Assembly (NCBI RefSeq): GCF_900100715.1
Contig: NZ_FNCA01000005.1
Location: forward strand, 173,476 to 237,475
DNA: 64,000 nucleotides
DNA from: Methanolobus vulcani
Lineage (GTDB): Archaea > Halobacteriota > Methanosarcinia > Methanosarcinales > Methanosarcinaceae
Direction: 5' to 3'
The notes under the pieces were generated by a model. The model was not told the origin of the DNA, ran no database searches, and saw nothing but the letters and a program-made list of their open reading frames with translations. Below are positions 46,144 through 54,961 of this stretch, piece by piece; within the stretch, counting starts at the first letter, position 1, and every line of letters starts with the position of its first letter. The position numbers and the translations under genes are program-made.

Positions 46144-47727
46144 TCAATCGAGTTTCTGACCACACTTCAGACAGAATCTTTCATTATCTCCTGCCTCACG
46201 TCCACATTGAGGGCATCTCCTTTTACCAGTTCCAATATTTGAACGTTGAATAACACTGTCCTGAATTGTGGTACTGTTTATATTGTACTGTGTCACTGAG
46301 TCATCAACAAAGAGCTTGATATCAGTCCTTTTTTCGATCTCCTCAAGGATCTTATGATAAAAACCTGTAAGTGCTTCTTCTTTTTCAGCCCAGGCCTTGA
46401 CGATTAGCCTGGATTTACGTTTACCTACAACTTCAATATAAGCTGCATATTTCATGCCGGCAACACCTTGTGCATAGAATCTTGCAACACCGGTGAAGAG
46501 TTGCTGTGTTGAAGTTACTTCCGGAGTTATCATGTACATATTAAGATCTTTCAGTATACGGGTTGCAATATCAAAGAGATTCTCAGCCGGAATTTCCAGG
46601 TCTTTGGTATCCTCCTCTGCAATGATCATCGAGCTAACATTAAGTCTCCAGTTGTTCTCATCTATCTCTGTTACTTTTAGCACAGGGCAGACAATATTCA
46701 CCATTTTATTACTCAGGTCTACCTGAACATGTTTTTTGATACTATAATCATAATACCTGATATTACCGGAAAGTATGCATTCACCACATTCTCCTGTAGG
46801 TCTTATGATAAAAGTCGCTGTTTTACCTTCACCGGGCTGCAACATTGAGATGTTCTTCCGGCTATCTTTTATATGAAATACTTCCGGAACAAAAAGACTG
46901 ATAGTAATATCACCCATGGGCTCATCGGATGTGTTTTCTACCTTTATTTTGTAAATAATATTCGCACCTTTGTACTGGACAGCTGATTTGACAACAACAG
47001 GTTTCTTTTGTTGAGATTTTGAAACTGAAGCAACAGAAGCACTGCTCTTAACTGCATCAACTGCTCTTTGAGAATCAGACATTTTATCCTGTGACTTGCC
47101 TGAAGATCCTGATACCTGGTCTATTCCATTAGCTGAATGCTTTTTCTTTTTATTCTTCTTCCCTTTTTTTGATATTTTTCGAAGTATCAGAACAGCTACA
47201 AAAACAACAATCAGAGTCCCAATCATCTCATTAAATGCCTCTTCATCTGATGTGCCGGAGTAATCATAACCGGAAGGATCGTAACTGGAAGGATCAGAAT
47301 TTGAATAGTCAGTATAATCTTGATAACCAGTGGTACTCACATCGGTATAATCATAACTAATAGTATAGTCAGGATACAGGTAAACATCTGAAATTTTGAT
47401 GTAATCATAATTGTAGAATGAATCATAATAGATATCGTCAATTCTGAATTGAAGAGTAAGGAAATCATCGCTGTAACTGAAATAATCGCCTTTTGAATAA
47501 TACTGATCCTGGATCAGTGCATCATAATATGACACTACTATCCTCACAGTCCCACCATAAGTGTCAACATCGATTATACTCAGGTAGTAACCATCCTGAA
47601 CCTCGACTATTTCACCTTCGGCAAATATCAATTGATCATTAGGTGCTGAAGTAACTCCAATACTGAGAACAAGTATGCTGCAAAGCAAGATCAGCATAAA
47701 GATATTTCTGAGAGAATTCCGTACCAC
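46144..47727 (-). CDS. Signal-anchored membrane protein with Ig-like domain and C-terminal zinc ribbon
   Basis: 527 aa, not a named family. A signal peptide (about 8-28), an external beta-rich part to about 115, a Tyr/Asp/Ser-rich linker (about 120-160) and one membrane helix (about 170-187, MIGTLIVVFVAVLIL) come first. A Lys-rich stretch follows (KKGKKNKKKK), then an Ig-like domain (IIYKIKVENTSDEPMGDITI), an alpha/beta domain near 350-460, and a C-terminal zinc ribbon CPQCGREAGDNERFCLKCGQ. The positive-inside rule places the ribbon in the cytoplasm. GTG start. It is downstream of the SPFH gene on the same strand, which has an almost identical ribbon. Confidence 0.78.
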   Translation of the reverse strand: MVRNSLRNIFMLILLCSILVLSIGVTSAPNDQLIFAEGEIVEVQDGYYLSIIDVDTYGGTVRIVVSYYDALIQDQYYSKGDYFSYSDDFLTLQFRIDDIYYDSFYNYDYIKISDVYLYPDYTISYDYTDVSTTGYQDYTDYSNSDPSSYDPSGYDYSGTSDEEAFNEMIGTLIVVFVAVLILRKISKKGKKNKKKKHSANGIDQVSGSSGKSQDKMSDSQRAVDAVKSSASVASVSKSQQKKPVVVKSAVQYKGANIIYKIKVENTSDEPMGDITISLFVPEVFHIKDSRKNISMLQPGEGKTATFIIRPTGECGECILSGNIRYYDYSIKKHVQVDLSNKMVNIVCPVLKVTEIDENNWRLNVSSMIIAEEDTKDLEIPAENLFDIATRILKDLNMYMITPEVTSTQQLFTGVARFYAQGVAGMKYAAYIEVVGKRKSRLIVKAWAEKEEALTGFYHKILEEIEKRTDIKLFVDDSVTQYNINSTTIQDSVIQRSNIGTGKRRCPQCGREAGDNERFCLKCGQKLD

Positions 47728-47825
47728 ATTCCAACCTACCTTGTGATTAATCCCGTTTTATGGTTTATTTCAAATGCTATTTAAATTTCGCATATAAAGA
47801 AAATAGAATAAGTTAAACTGATTCA

Positions 47826-49118
47826 TCAGATATCAGTTAACTTCTTTCCACACTGACTGCAAAAACTTGCTTCCGAAGGAACTGTTGATCCACAGCCAGG
47901 ACACTTCTTTACTGTGTGGGACGTTTTACCCTGTGCAGCCCCCATCATAGAAGCATCAAGCTCCTGCCTTCGATATGAATCCGATCTTTCCCTGTCCTCT
48001 ACCTGCATCATGAAATTAACCTTGTCATCCTTTGCCAGAGCTTCACTGTGTTTGACCTTTGCCAGTGCTTCCAACTGCTCAGGAGACATGCGACCATATT
48101 CCCTGCCCTCTGATACAGTCTTTGCAACATCAGAACCACCGGCTTCGGTTATATGTTTCAGGTATTCCATATCCCTTCCATGTTCGCGGTCTTTCATGTC
48201 CTGCTCGACTTCAAGTTCTGCTCTCATACCTCTGGATTTTGAAACTTTTAATTCCTCTTTAAGGCGTATGGCATCCTGCGCTTCCTGCATGTCAGCTTCA
48301 TGCTGCAACCTATCGATTTCAAGATCAGAATTAACATCTTTCAGCCTCTGGTTTCTATGGAAATCTTTTTCAGTAGCAATAGTTGCCTGTTCCGCACGAA
48401 GATCTGCAACTTCCTCCCTGCCTCTGCGTTCAAATTCGCCTTCAACTGCAAGGGTATCAAGCTCTGCAAGTTCTTCCCGTGTCTGGAAATCATTGGTCGC
48501 CTGCATGACCTCGCCATAGGAACCAAGATCCCACTGCACTGTATATTTTAACATTTCCAGACCCCACATTGACAATGTGGAACGCAGGCGCATTTCGAGT
48601 TCATTCTCAATGTTAAGGCGAAGATCCCTATTACCATAAAGATCCTCAATGTCTTCGTGCCTTACTTCCGGCTCAAGGACAAGTGTGATCACCTCACTTT
48701 CAAGACGTGTGTATATGTCCTGTATTGAAAGTGCCCTTATACCTTTTTTATCAACTGTGGCATAGGCATAAAGCATCTGGAAAAAACGTTTTGGTTCCTG
48801 TATCCTGAACCTGAGAAGACCATTGCAGGAAACTTTCTGGTTATCCCTGGTCCAGAGATCATTTTCTGTCCACTGAAGATCCTTAGGAGATGTGTCCATC
48901 AGGGCAACATCAACATCCTTTCCGATATTGCCGGGTTTTAGCAAACCTCCAACCTGCAATTTGCCACTGTCTACTATCTCGTCCACTACACCATTCTTTA
49001 CCATGGCTGCCTTTTCATTGGGGGAGAGTATCACTGCTTTTCTGAAAAAACCCCCAACCTGCTTTTTTGGAACCACTCTGGCTATGTCATCTGTTTCTTT
49101 TTTCCACTTAAATGCCAT
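47826..49118 (-). CDS. SPFH (flotillin/YdjI-like) protein with C-terminal zinc ribbon
   Basis: 430 aa. Residues 15-215 are an SPFH/band-7 domain of the YdjI or virion-core-like type (KAVILSPNEKAAMVKNGVVD, DLWTRDNQKVSCNGLLRFRI, LSMWGLEMLKYTVQWDLGSY). A long coiled coil follows (about 220-390), then a zinc ribbon CPGCGSTVPSEASFCSQCGK. SPFH proteins oligomerise on membranes; YdjI in Bacillus recruits membrane-stress factors including PspA. No membrane helix is seen, so attachment may need a partner such as the next gene's product. ATG 49118 follows GGGTGGTTAGATC. Divergent from the RHH/ESCRT-like operon. Confidence 0.88.
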   Translation of the reverse strand: MAFKWKKETDDIARVVPKKQVGGFFRKAVILSPNEKAAMVKNGVVDEIVDSGKLQVGGLLKPGNIGKDVDVALMDTSPKDLQWTENDLWTRDNQKVSCNGLLRFRIQEPKRFFQMLYAYATVDKKGIRALSIQDIYTRLESEVITLVLEPEVRHEDIEDLYGNRDLRLNIENELEMRLRSTLSMWGLEMLKYTVQWDLGSYGEVMQATNDFQTREELAELDTLAVEGEFERRGREEVADLRAEQATIATEKDFHRNQRLKDVNSDLEIDRLQHEADMQEAQDAIRLKEELKVSKSRGMRAELEVEQDMKDREHGRDMEYLKHITEAGGSDVAKTVSEGREYGRMSPEQLEALAKVKHSEALAKDDKVNFMMQVEDRERSDSYRRQELDASMMGAAQGKTSHTVKKCPGCGSTVPSEASFCSQCGKKLTDI

Positions 49119-49168
49119 GATCTAACCACCCTATTGTATTAGGCATGCTGAATAAATTTTTGATTAGT

Positions 49169-49236
49169 ATATCTAGTTTAGATATTGAGTAAATATTATA
49201 TATATTGTTTTCCATTGTATACATAGGCATACAATG
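49169..49236. promoter_or_regulatory. Divergent control region with two dyads
   Basis: In the 135-base gap between the SPFH gene (minus) and the RHH operon (plus) lie two dyads: ATATCTA-GTT-TAGATAT (49169-49185), and CATTGTAT / ATACAATG (49213-49220 and 49229-49236, eight bases apart). A TATA-like ATTATATATATTG (49195-49207) between them serves the plus-strand operon. The second dyad overlaps the expected start of that transcript, fitting autorepression by the RHH protein encoded right after. Confidence 0.6.
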
Positions 49237-49253
49237 TGCCAAGTTGGTAAACT

Positions 49254-49409
49254 ATGGCTAATTCTTATCCTGTAAGCGCAAGAATATCAGAAGATAGTAA
49301 AGTATATCTGGATACATTGGTAGAAATGGGAATAGCGATCAATAGATCAGAAGCTATGAAACTTTGTATCAGATACGCAAAGCAGAAGAAAATGGAGGAG
49401 GAATTGTAA
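49254..49409 (+). CDS. Small ribbon-helix-helix (CopG-like) regulator
   Basis: 51 aa. It reads MANSYPVSARISEDSKVYLD and on through TLVEMGIAINRSEAMKLCIR, then a Lys/Glu-rich tail. The pattern of one basic beta strand (VSARISED), helix, turn with NRSEA, and second helix is the ribbon-helix-helix fold, a DNA-binding dimer. It is the first gene of the operon: its TAA (49407-49409) is immediately followed by the GTG of the ESCRT-III-like gene, and the GGAGGAGG within its last codons is that gene's ribosome site. It probably binds the dyads upstream. Confidence 0.75.
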   Translation: MANSYPVSARISEDSKVYLDTLVEMGIAINRSEAMKLCIRYAKQKKMEEEL

Positions 49410-49979
49410 GTGGGATTAACAAATCCATTTAAGAAAATATCACCTGAAGAGCTTAAGACTAAATTGACCATTTCAGAGCAGAGGCTATCAACACGTGAAA
49501 AAGAACTTCTAAAAAAGCAACAGCAATCAAGGGAACAGGCAAAGGATGCCCTTGCAAAAGGGAATGACAGGGAGTTCAGGGTTGCATCCAGAAGATATTC
49601 ACTCGTTGAAGGTCAGGTCAATACCATTAGCAGCATGGTGGAAATGGCACAGTCCATGACCGATGTTATAGAAATGCAGACAGGGCTCAAGGAAGTTGTA
49701 GAGATTGGTAATGATCTTGGCAAATGGCAGAAACAACTTGGATTTGATACTTCTAAGCTTGAAGGTGCCGTGACCAATATCAGAACATCAATGGAAAAAG
49801 TTAACACTGCAACAAGTATGATGACAGCGTCCATGGATGCTGCCATGAGTGGCGGCAATGAGCTCAGTGAGATGCAGGATTCACTTCGGTCGGAATTGCT
49901 TGCTGAACTTTCAAGTGAACAGCCTGCAAAGGATGAACTTTCAAAGAAGATAGAATCAGAGATGGCAAATACCGAATAA
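49410..49979 (+). CDS. ESCRT-III/Snf7-like coiled-coil protein
   Basis: 189 aa, almost fully helical. The N-terminal hairpin is basic (residues 10-75: REKELLKKQQQSREQAKDAL, AKGNDREFRVASRRYSLVEG). The middle helix QVNTISSMVEMAQSM is followed by KEVVEIGNDLGKWQKQLGFD and NIRTSMEKVNTATSMMTASM. The order and spacing follow eukaryotic CHMP2/Vps2 and archaeal CdvB. An acidic C-terminal helix with DSLRSELLAELSSE resembles a MIM1 motif, the site where Vps4 MIT domains bind. The next gene is a Vps4-like ATPase with an MIT-like N-terminus, which strongly supports the call. Expected role: membrane-bound filaments for remodelling. Alternative: a PspA/Vipp1-type relative of the same superfamily. Confidence 0.72.
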   Translation: MGLTNPFKKISPEELKTKLTISEQRLSTREKELLKKQQQSREQAKDALAKGNDREFRVASRRYSLVEGQVNTISSMVEMAQSMTDVIEMQTGLKEVVEIGNDLGKWQKQLGFDTSKLEGAVTNIRTSMEKVNTATSMMTASMDAAMSGGNELSEMQDSLRSELLAELSSEQPAKDELSKKIESEMANTE

Positions 49980-50027
49980 CGGTATTCTTTCTTTGAAAAT
50001 ATCAGGTTCTGAACCAGAGGTGCCTGT

Positions 50028-51188
50028 TTGAACTCAGCCGTAACCTTAGCTGCCCAGGCCCGTGGGTATGCAAAAGCTGCCAGGGAACTGGAAGACAGAG
50101 GAGAATCTGAAAGAGCCCGGGAATTATATCTGAAAGCTGCAAAGCTGTATAACGATGCTTCTATGTTGTCCAGGGATGATATGGACAAAAATACCCAGCG
50201 TGACCTTGCAGAACATCTTTTTGCCAGAGCACAGGCATTAAAAAGCTCAACTGCGGTATCTTCAGGAGGAACTCTGGAAGGAAACAGAAGTTCAGTGAAC
50301 AATGACGGATCTTCTATATCAAAGGATGATGTTTTCCTTAAGGAAATACCTAACATCGGATTTTCAGACATTGGCGGCCTTGAAGATGTTAAAGAAGAGA
50401 TACGAAAGGCAATAATTTATCCATTTACCCACAAGGAACTCTATCAGATGTATGGCCAGAAAGCAGGCGAGGGGATTTTGCTTTATGGTCCTCCGGGATG
50501 TGGCAAGACCATGATGGCAAAAGCAGCCGCTAAGGAGTGTGGTGCGGAGTTTATCAGTGTTAAGACCAGTACCATTGTCAGTAAATGGGTGGGAGCATCT
50601 GAAAAGAATATCAAACAGATATTTGATATAGCGCGTCAGGGAAAAAGGTCTATAATATTTTTTGACGAGATAGATTCTATCGCTAGTAGAAGGAGCGAAA
50701 GTGAGGATTACGCAAAAAGGGTTGTTAACGAATTGCTGGCCCAGATGGATGGCGTGGATACAGCTTCCGATGACCTGCTAGTTCTTGCAGCAACCAATGA
50801 ACCATGGGCAATCGATCCTGCCCTGAGACGTCCGGGACGTTTCAGCAAACTTGTATTTGTTCCTGAACCCGACCTTGAAGCAAGAAAAGCCATACTTCAG
50901 ATACATCTGAAAAAACGTCCAATAGATGCTGATCTTGACATTTCATATCTTGCAGAGATCACTGATTCTTATTCCGGAGCTGACCTTGCAGCTATTTGTA
51001 AAGAAGCTGCTGATATTCCACTTGGAGAAGCCTTAAGAGGTGGGGACCCAAGAAAAATAAGATTGCAGGACTTTGAAACGGTCTTACAAAAACGCAAGCC
51101 ATCTATTGTGAGCTGGTACATTGAAGCAAAGACAGCTGTCAGGAAAACAGGAGAAGAAGACGTTTTCTCAGAACTTGCTGAAAAATAA
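50028..51188 (+). CDS. Vps4/CdvC-like AAA ATPase with MIT-like N-terminus
   Basis: 386 aa. Residues 1-75 are a three-helix MIT-like domain (AAQARGYAKAARELEDRGES, ERARELYLKAAKLYNDAS, LAEHLFARAQALKSS). The AAA domain starts FSDIGGLEDVKEEIRKAIIY. Walker A is GPPGCGKTMMAK, Walker B IIFFDEIDSIASRRSE, sensor 1 LAATNEPWAIDPA, arginine fingers in LRRPGRFS, and the lid SGADLAAICKEAAD. A single AAA domain with this order matches Vps4/CdvC rather than Cdc48. Start TTG 50028, with AGAGGTG six bases upstream. It should disassemble the filament protein encoded just before. Confidence 0.87.
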   Translation: MNSAVTLAAQARGYAKAARELEDRGESERARELYLKAAKLYNDASMLSRDDMDKNTQRDLAEHLFARAQALKSSTAVSSGGTLEGNRSSVNNDGSSISKDDVFLKEIPNIGFSDIGGLEDVKEEIRKAIIYPFTHKELYQMYGQKAGEGILLYGPPGCGKTMMAKAAAKECGAEFISVKTSTIVSKWVGASEKNIKQIFDIARQGKRSIIFFDEIDSIASRRSESEDYAKRVVNELLAQMDGVDTASDDLLVLAATNEPWAIDPALRRPGRFSKLVFVPEPDLEARKAILQIHLKKRPIDADLDISYLAEITDSYSGADLAAICKEAADIPLGEALRGGDPRKIRLQDFETVLQKRKPSIVSWYIEAKTAVRKTGEEDVFSELAEK

Positions 51189-52566
51189 TACCGTATTAAT
51201 TGACATTAAAACACTGATTGCTAATCTGGATTATTTTCATTTCAATCAGCAATCATATACCTTTACTCATGAAACCAAAAGATGCTGGAAGGATTGGATG
51301 AATGGATTAAAAGATCCAAAAGAACTGGAGAAACTGGACAGGCAGGAGATCATCAGGAACCTGAACGATGTATATAGCTCCATCGAAAAACTCATTCAGA
51401 AAACATATCTTAAAAAGGAGACTGACCTGAATTTCCAGTTGCGAAATATCAGAACATCCGTGTCCCAGCTACTTGCAGATATCAAAAATAAGGACCTTGA
51501 TAGTTTTGCAGGAGAGAAAGGTACTCTGGAGGAGTTCTACAGAATCGAAGATGCGCTTTTAGCAGAATCTGCTAAAATGAATGATATTTTCGCATCAACA
51601 ATAAAGTCCGATAGCATTGATATTTTTTCACTGGACAATATGGTCGGGAATTTCAAAAAGGAATTTAATGATCGTATAATTGTTGATAAGGACATACTAA
51701 ATGAATTCAGATTAAAACAGATGGAAGCTTCCAGCGCAGAACGTGTGATGCTTCGCGATAAAAATGTTCCAGAGAAAAGAGAATCAAAGAAAACGGAACA
51801 TGGCAGTATCAGCCTGACTTATGGCAGTTCAGGAAATGCAACTAAAGCAGAACCCACAATCTCAAGATCACCTGTAAATCAAAAAATACCCGAAATCGAA
51901 CAAAGGGACAACGTGAAAGAAGAGATTGATACAGAGATACTTTCAAAACTTTACAATTACATGAATATTCTGGAAAATAAATATTCAAATCATCAGCCGG
52001 AAGTCTCATTTGACGGAGACTACATAGGAGAGAAAAAATGGAAAGTAGAGATATCAGATAAATATATCTCCGGAACAGTGGTTCGCAAAATTGTACTTAA
52101 TGTTATCCTGTTCGAAACTTACTGGAAACCATTTGACGACCTTAGAACTATCATGGAATTTGTTCAGAAAGAAGCAAATACAGTTCCTGCTGGCCAGTAT
52201 AAAAGCCTGTGTCTTGTGAACTCGAAATGGAACACAGATATCCAGAAATGGGCTGAAAAATATCTTCATCCAAGACTTGTTCTCTATCTATATGACCTTG
52301 GATCAAATAAAATAATTTATAATGAATCCGTATTCAATGCTGACAAAATAAAGATCTGGCACAATCTTGATACTTATAAAACTATAGAATCAGAGATCCA
52401 GTCTCTGATGGATAGGGAAGAGCCTTTTAACGAAACTGAAGTTACCAAGATAACAGGGCTAAACGTAGAAGGGGCTAAAAAATTCCTTGCATTGATGGTT
52501 GCCAGGAATAGAATTGTAGATGTGGGCTTTGGAAAATCCCAATATACTAAATTAAAGAATAAATAA
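51175..52566 (+). CDS. Unknown protein with coiled coil and C-terminal winged helix
   Basis: About 463 aa if started at TTG 51175; the frame is open back to 51121 within the ATPase gene, and no ATG or GTG is well placed. It therefore overlaps the 3' end of the Vps4-like gene, implying coupled translation. Residues 30-200 are helical with coiled coil (EIIRNLNDVYSSIEKLIQKT). The linker near 200-260 is Ser/Lys-rich. Residues 290-400 form an alpha/beta domain (KWKVEISDKYISGTVVRKIV, CLVNSKWNTDIQKWAEKYLH), and the end (NETEVTKITGLNVEGAKKFL) looks like a winged helix. No family recognised. The operon suggests a role with the ESCRT-like proteins. Confidence 0.75.
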   Translation: MLKNNTVLIDIKTLIANLDYFHFNQQSYTFTHETKRCWKDWMNGLKDPKELEKLDRQEIIRNLNDVYSSIEKLIQKTYLKKETDLNFQLRNIRTSVSQLLADIKNKDLDSFAGEKGTLEEFYRIEDALLAESAKMNDIFASTIKSDSIDIFSLDNMVGNFKKEFNDRIIVDKDILNEFRLKQMEASSAERVMLRDKNVPEKRESKKTEHGSISLTYGSSGNATKAEPTISRSPVNQKIPEIEQRDNVKEEIDTEILSKLYNYMNILENKYSNHQPEVSFDGDYIGEKKWKVEISDKYISGTVVRKIVLNVILFETYWKPFDDLRTIMEFVQKEANTVPAGQYKSLCLVNSKWNTDIQKWAEKYLHPRLVLYLYDLGSNKIIYNESVFNADKIKIWHNLDTYKTIESEIQSLMDREEPFNETEVTKITGLNVEGAKKFLALMVARNRIVDVGFGKSQYTKLKNK

Positions 52567-52589
52567 AAAATAATCAGAGAGTGAGAAAC

Positions 52590-53009
52590 TCACTCTTCTG
52601 CTGCTGCTTCAACTTCCTCAGCTGGCTCTTCGTCGCCGCCTAGGATCTTCTCGATGGTCTTTTCACCGTATTCTGAAACAATGGTGTTGATCTGGACGAT
52701 GTCAGGTGCAACTTCCTTTCCGCGCATCATCTTTCTGCGGCGTACGCCCTTTGATACAGGAGAGTATCCGGTTCCGTTTGCAACTAGGACCTTCTGTCTT
52801 CTTGGTCCTGGAAGATCTGGTCTCATGACCATTCCACTCTTATCGCTTCCACCGGTGATCTTCAGTGTGTAACCTGGAAGACCGACGAGTGTTCCGTCAA
52901 CTGTTTCTCCTATTGATTTTCCAATGAATTTGTTGGCTTCAGCGCCTGTGACATCAAACTGGTATGACTTTGTCTTAGGGTCTGCAACCACTACTTTAAA
53001 ATCTGCCAT
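52590..53009 (-). CDS. rps6e: Ribosomal protein S6e
   Basis: 139-aa small-subunit protein. Seen: [59 protein letters not shown] and [20 protein letters not shown], all hallmark eS6 blocks, followed by an acidic Glu/Ala tail. Last gene of the translation cluster; infB is 75 bases upstream on the same strand. It converges on the ESCRT-like operon. Confidence 0.97.
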   Translation of the reverse strand: MADFKVVVADPKTKSYQFDVTGAEANKFIGKSIGETVDGTLVGLPGYTLKITGGSDKSGMVMRPDLPGPRRQKVLVANGTGYSPVSKGVRRRKMMRGKEVAPDIVQINTIVSEYGEKTIEKILGGDEEPAEEVEAAAEE

Positions 53010-53084
53010 ATATTTTCCTCCTTATGGTTTTATTTTCCTGTGTTTGTTGTGATCTTTCTAAATGAATTGTGCATCCCATCTTTT

Positions 53085-54860
53085 TTACTTTGCCCAGAAA
53101 GGATTGCCCCTTCTTTTTATTGCAAGGAATGCATCAAGTGCTTCTAATTCATCTGCCGTCATTGAGTCGTAAATTTCATGTTCCATTTTCTTTGCGTGTC
53201 TTTCAGGGACGTTCACAAAGAGTGTATCCTCTTCCTTGATCTGCCTGCCGACCGTCGGTCCTTCAATGGCCATTGCAACTTCCATGCCAATTTTTGCTTC
53301 GGAGACATTTTCCCCGCGCACCTGAAGGCCTTTTACCTTACCAACAACTTCTCCTTCTGTGTTGGTAATATCTACACCGGTCCTTACAACACCGCCAATG
53401 ATCTTAACACCTACAACAGCAGGTTTGCTCTGGCGGAATGTACAGTCAGGCATGATATAGAATCTTCCGGGTTTTGTGATAGTATCGGATATCTCTTTCT
53501 CAGCCAGTTCCTTCTGTTTCTTTACCCAGTCCTTGTAATCATCTATTAAACGATATATGACATCGTTCAAGAAAAGTTTTACTTCTGTGGACTGGAGTTT
53601 CTCCTTTGCATCAGGAAGGATCTTCACATTGAACCCTACGATCACTGAGAAGAACGGATCCTCAATTGCAGTTACTTCAACGATGTCCCTGTTACTGACA
53701 TCGCCTACATCTGCCTTTCTTATTGGAATCTTCTCTTTCTTCAGCTCATTCACAAGTGCTTCAAGGGAACCGATGGTATCTGCTTTGATAGTAACACCTA
53801 TAGTATCAGTATCTATCTGGACATCTTCGATCTCGCTCTTGATCTCTTCTGTGATAGCATCAATGGTATCCGGACTTACAACCCTCACTGGAGAACCTGC
53901 AAGAGAACCCTCAAGGTTAGGCGCGGATATCTTGACACCAACTGCTGCTGTGACTTCAGAGACCTGCTGGAACTTTTCCTCGGCCTTGATCTCAGAGAGA
54001 GGACGCGGTTTGAGTAAAGCCCTTATCTTTGTCTGAATAGGATTACCCAGACTTCCAACAACAATAGTATCGCCTTTTTTGATAGTACCATCATAAAGAA
54101 TTATGTCAAGAGTGGTTCCAAGGCCCTTTTCTTCCTTCACCTCAAGGACAGTACCTATTCCCGGAGCTTTTGCATCATAATGCAGGTTACCCTCAAGGAA
54201 TCTCTGGGCAAGTCCGAGAAGTATCATAAGCACATCAGGAATACCTTCGCCTGTTGCTGCACTTATTGGGATAACACCGATATTGCGCTGGAAATCATTT
54301 ACCCTGTCATACCTCTCAGAGTTAAAACCGATATTGTAAAGCTCTCCGATAACTTCATAGAGCTTGTTATCAAGATCGGACTTTACACGTTCACTCTGCT
54401 TATTATAAGTAGCAAGGAATGGAAGGTTCTTATTGGCTTCCCAGCCGTGAATCCTGTCTATCTTATTTGCAACAACCACAAAAGGAGTCTTGAACCTTTT
54501 AAGAATGTGGAGACTCTCTATTGTCTGTGGCATGAAGCCTTCATTGACATCAACAATAACAATAGCAAGATCTGCAAGAGCACCACCTCTGCTTCTTAGA
54601 GATGTGAATGCATGATGCCCGGGAGTGTCAATGAAAAGAAGACCCGGTACTATGAACTTGTCTTTTAGTGAAGGATCACCACATTTGTTTACAATATTCT
54701 CTATGGGAACCTCAGTTGCACCTATATGCTGGGTAATAGCACCTGCTTCCCCATCAGCAACAGCGCTTCCCCTGATCCTGTCAAGTAAGGTTGTCTTGCC
54801 GTGATCGACATGTCCCATTACAGAAACTATTGGTGTACGTAGATTTTCATTTACAGCCAT
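53085..54860 (-). CDS. infB: Translation initiation factor aIF5B (IF-2-like)
   Basis: 591-aa GTPase that promotes subunit joining and initiator-tRNA placement. Seen: G1 GHVDHGKTTLL, G3 DTPGHHAF, G4 NKID, then beta-barrel domain II, the alpha/beta domain III and domain IV, ending with ALDAFLAIKRRGNPFWAK, as in archaeal and eukaryotic eIF5B. No intein interrupts the P-loop region, unlike in some archaea. I start at ATG 54860, two codons after a TTG, with GGGG upstream. Confidence 0.97.
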   Translation of the reverse strand: MAVNENLRTPIVSVMGHVDHGKTTLLDRIRGSAVADGEAGAITQHIGATEVPIENIVNKCGDPSLKDKFIVPGLLFIDTPGHHAFTSLRSRGGALADLAIVIVDVNEGFMPQTIESLHILKRFKTPFVVVANKIDRIHGWEANKNLPFLATYNKQSERVKSDLDNKLYEVIGELYNIGFNSERYDRVNDFQRNIGVIPISAATGEGIPDVLMILLGLAQRFLEGNLHYDAKAPGIGTVLEVKEEKGLGTTLDIILYDGTIKKGDTIVVGSLGNPIQTKIRALLKPRPLSEIKAEEKFQQVSEVTAAVGVKISAPNLEGSLAGSPVRVVSPDTIDAITEEIKSEIEDVQIDTDTIGVTIKADTIGSLEALVNELKKEKIPIRKADVGDVSNRDIVEVTAIEDPFFSVIVGFNVKILPDAKEKLQSTEVKLFLNDVIYRLIDDYKDWVKKQKELAEKEISDTITKPGRFYIMPDCTFRQSKPAVVGVKIIGGVVRTGVDITNTEGEVVGKVKGLQVRGENVSEAKIGMEVAMAIEGPTVGRQIKEEDTLFVNVPERHAKKMEHEIYDSMTADELEALDAFLAIKRRGNPFWAK

Positions 54861-54961
54861 GTGCAAACCCCTTCAAAGATTATCCGGATAGTTGGAAATG
54901 AATTTAAGGAAAGAATATTTCAGGATATTTGCAACAAGCAAACATCCTAACCCTAACCTTT

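Noticed and set aside
49410..49979. PspA/Vipp1 phage-shock protein as first call
   Set aside because: It belongs to the same superfamily and remains an alternative, but the MIM1-like end and the Vps4-like partner favour ESCRT-III proper.
50028..51188. Cdc48/VAT-type ATPase
   Set aside because: Only one AAA domain and an MIT-like rather than double-psi N-terminus; Vps4/CdvC fits better.
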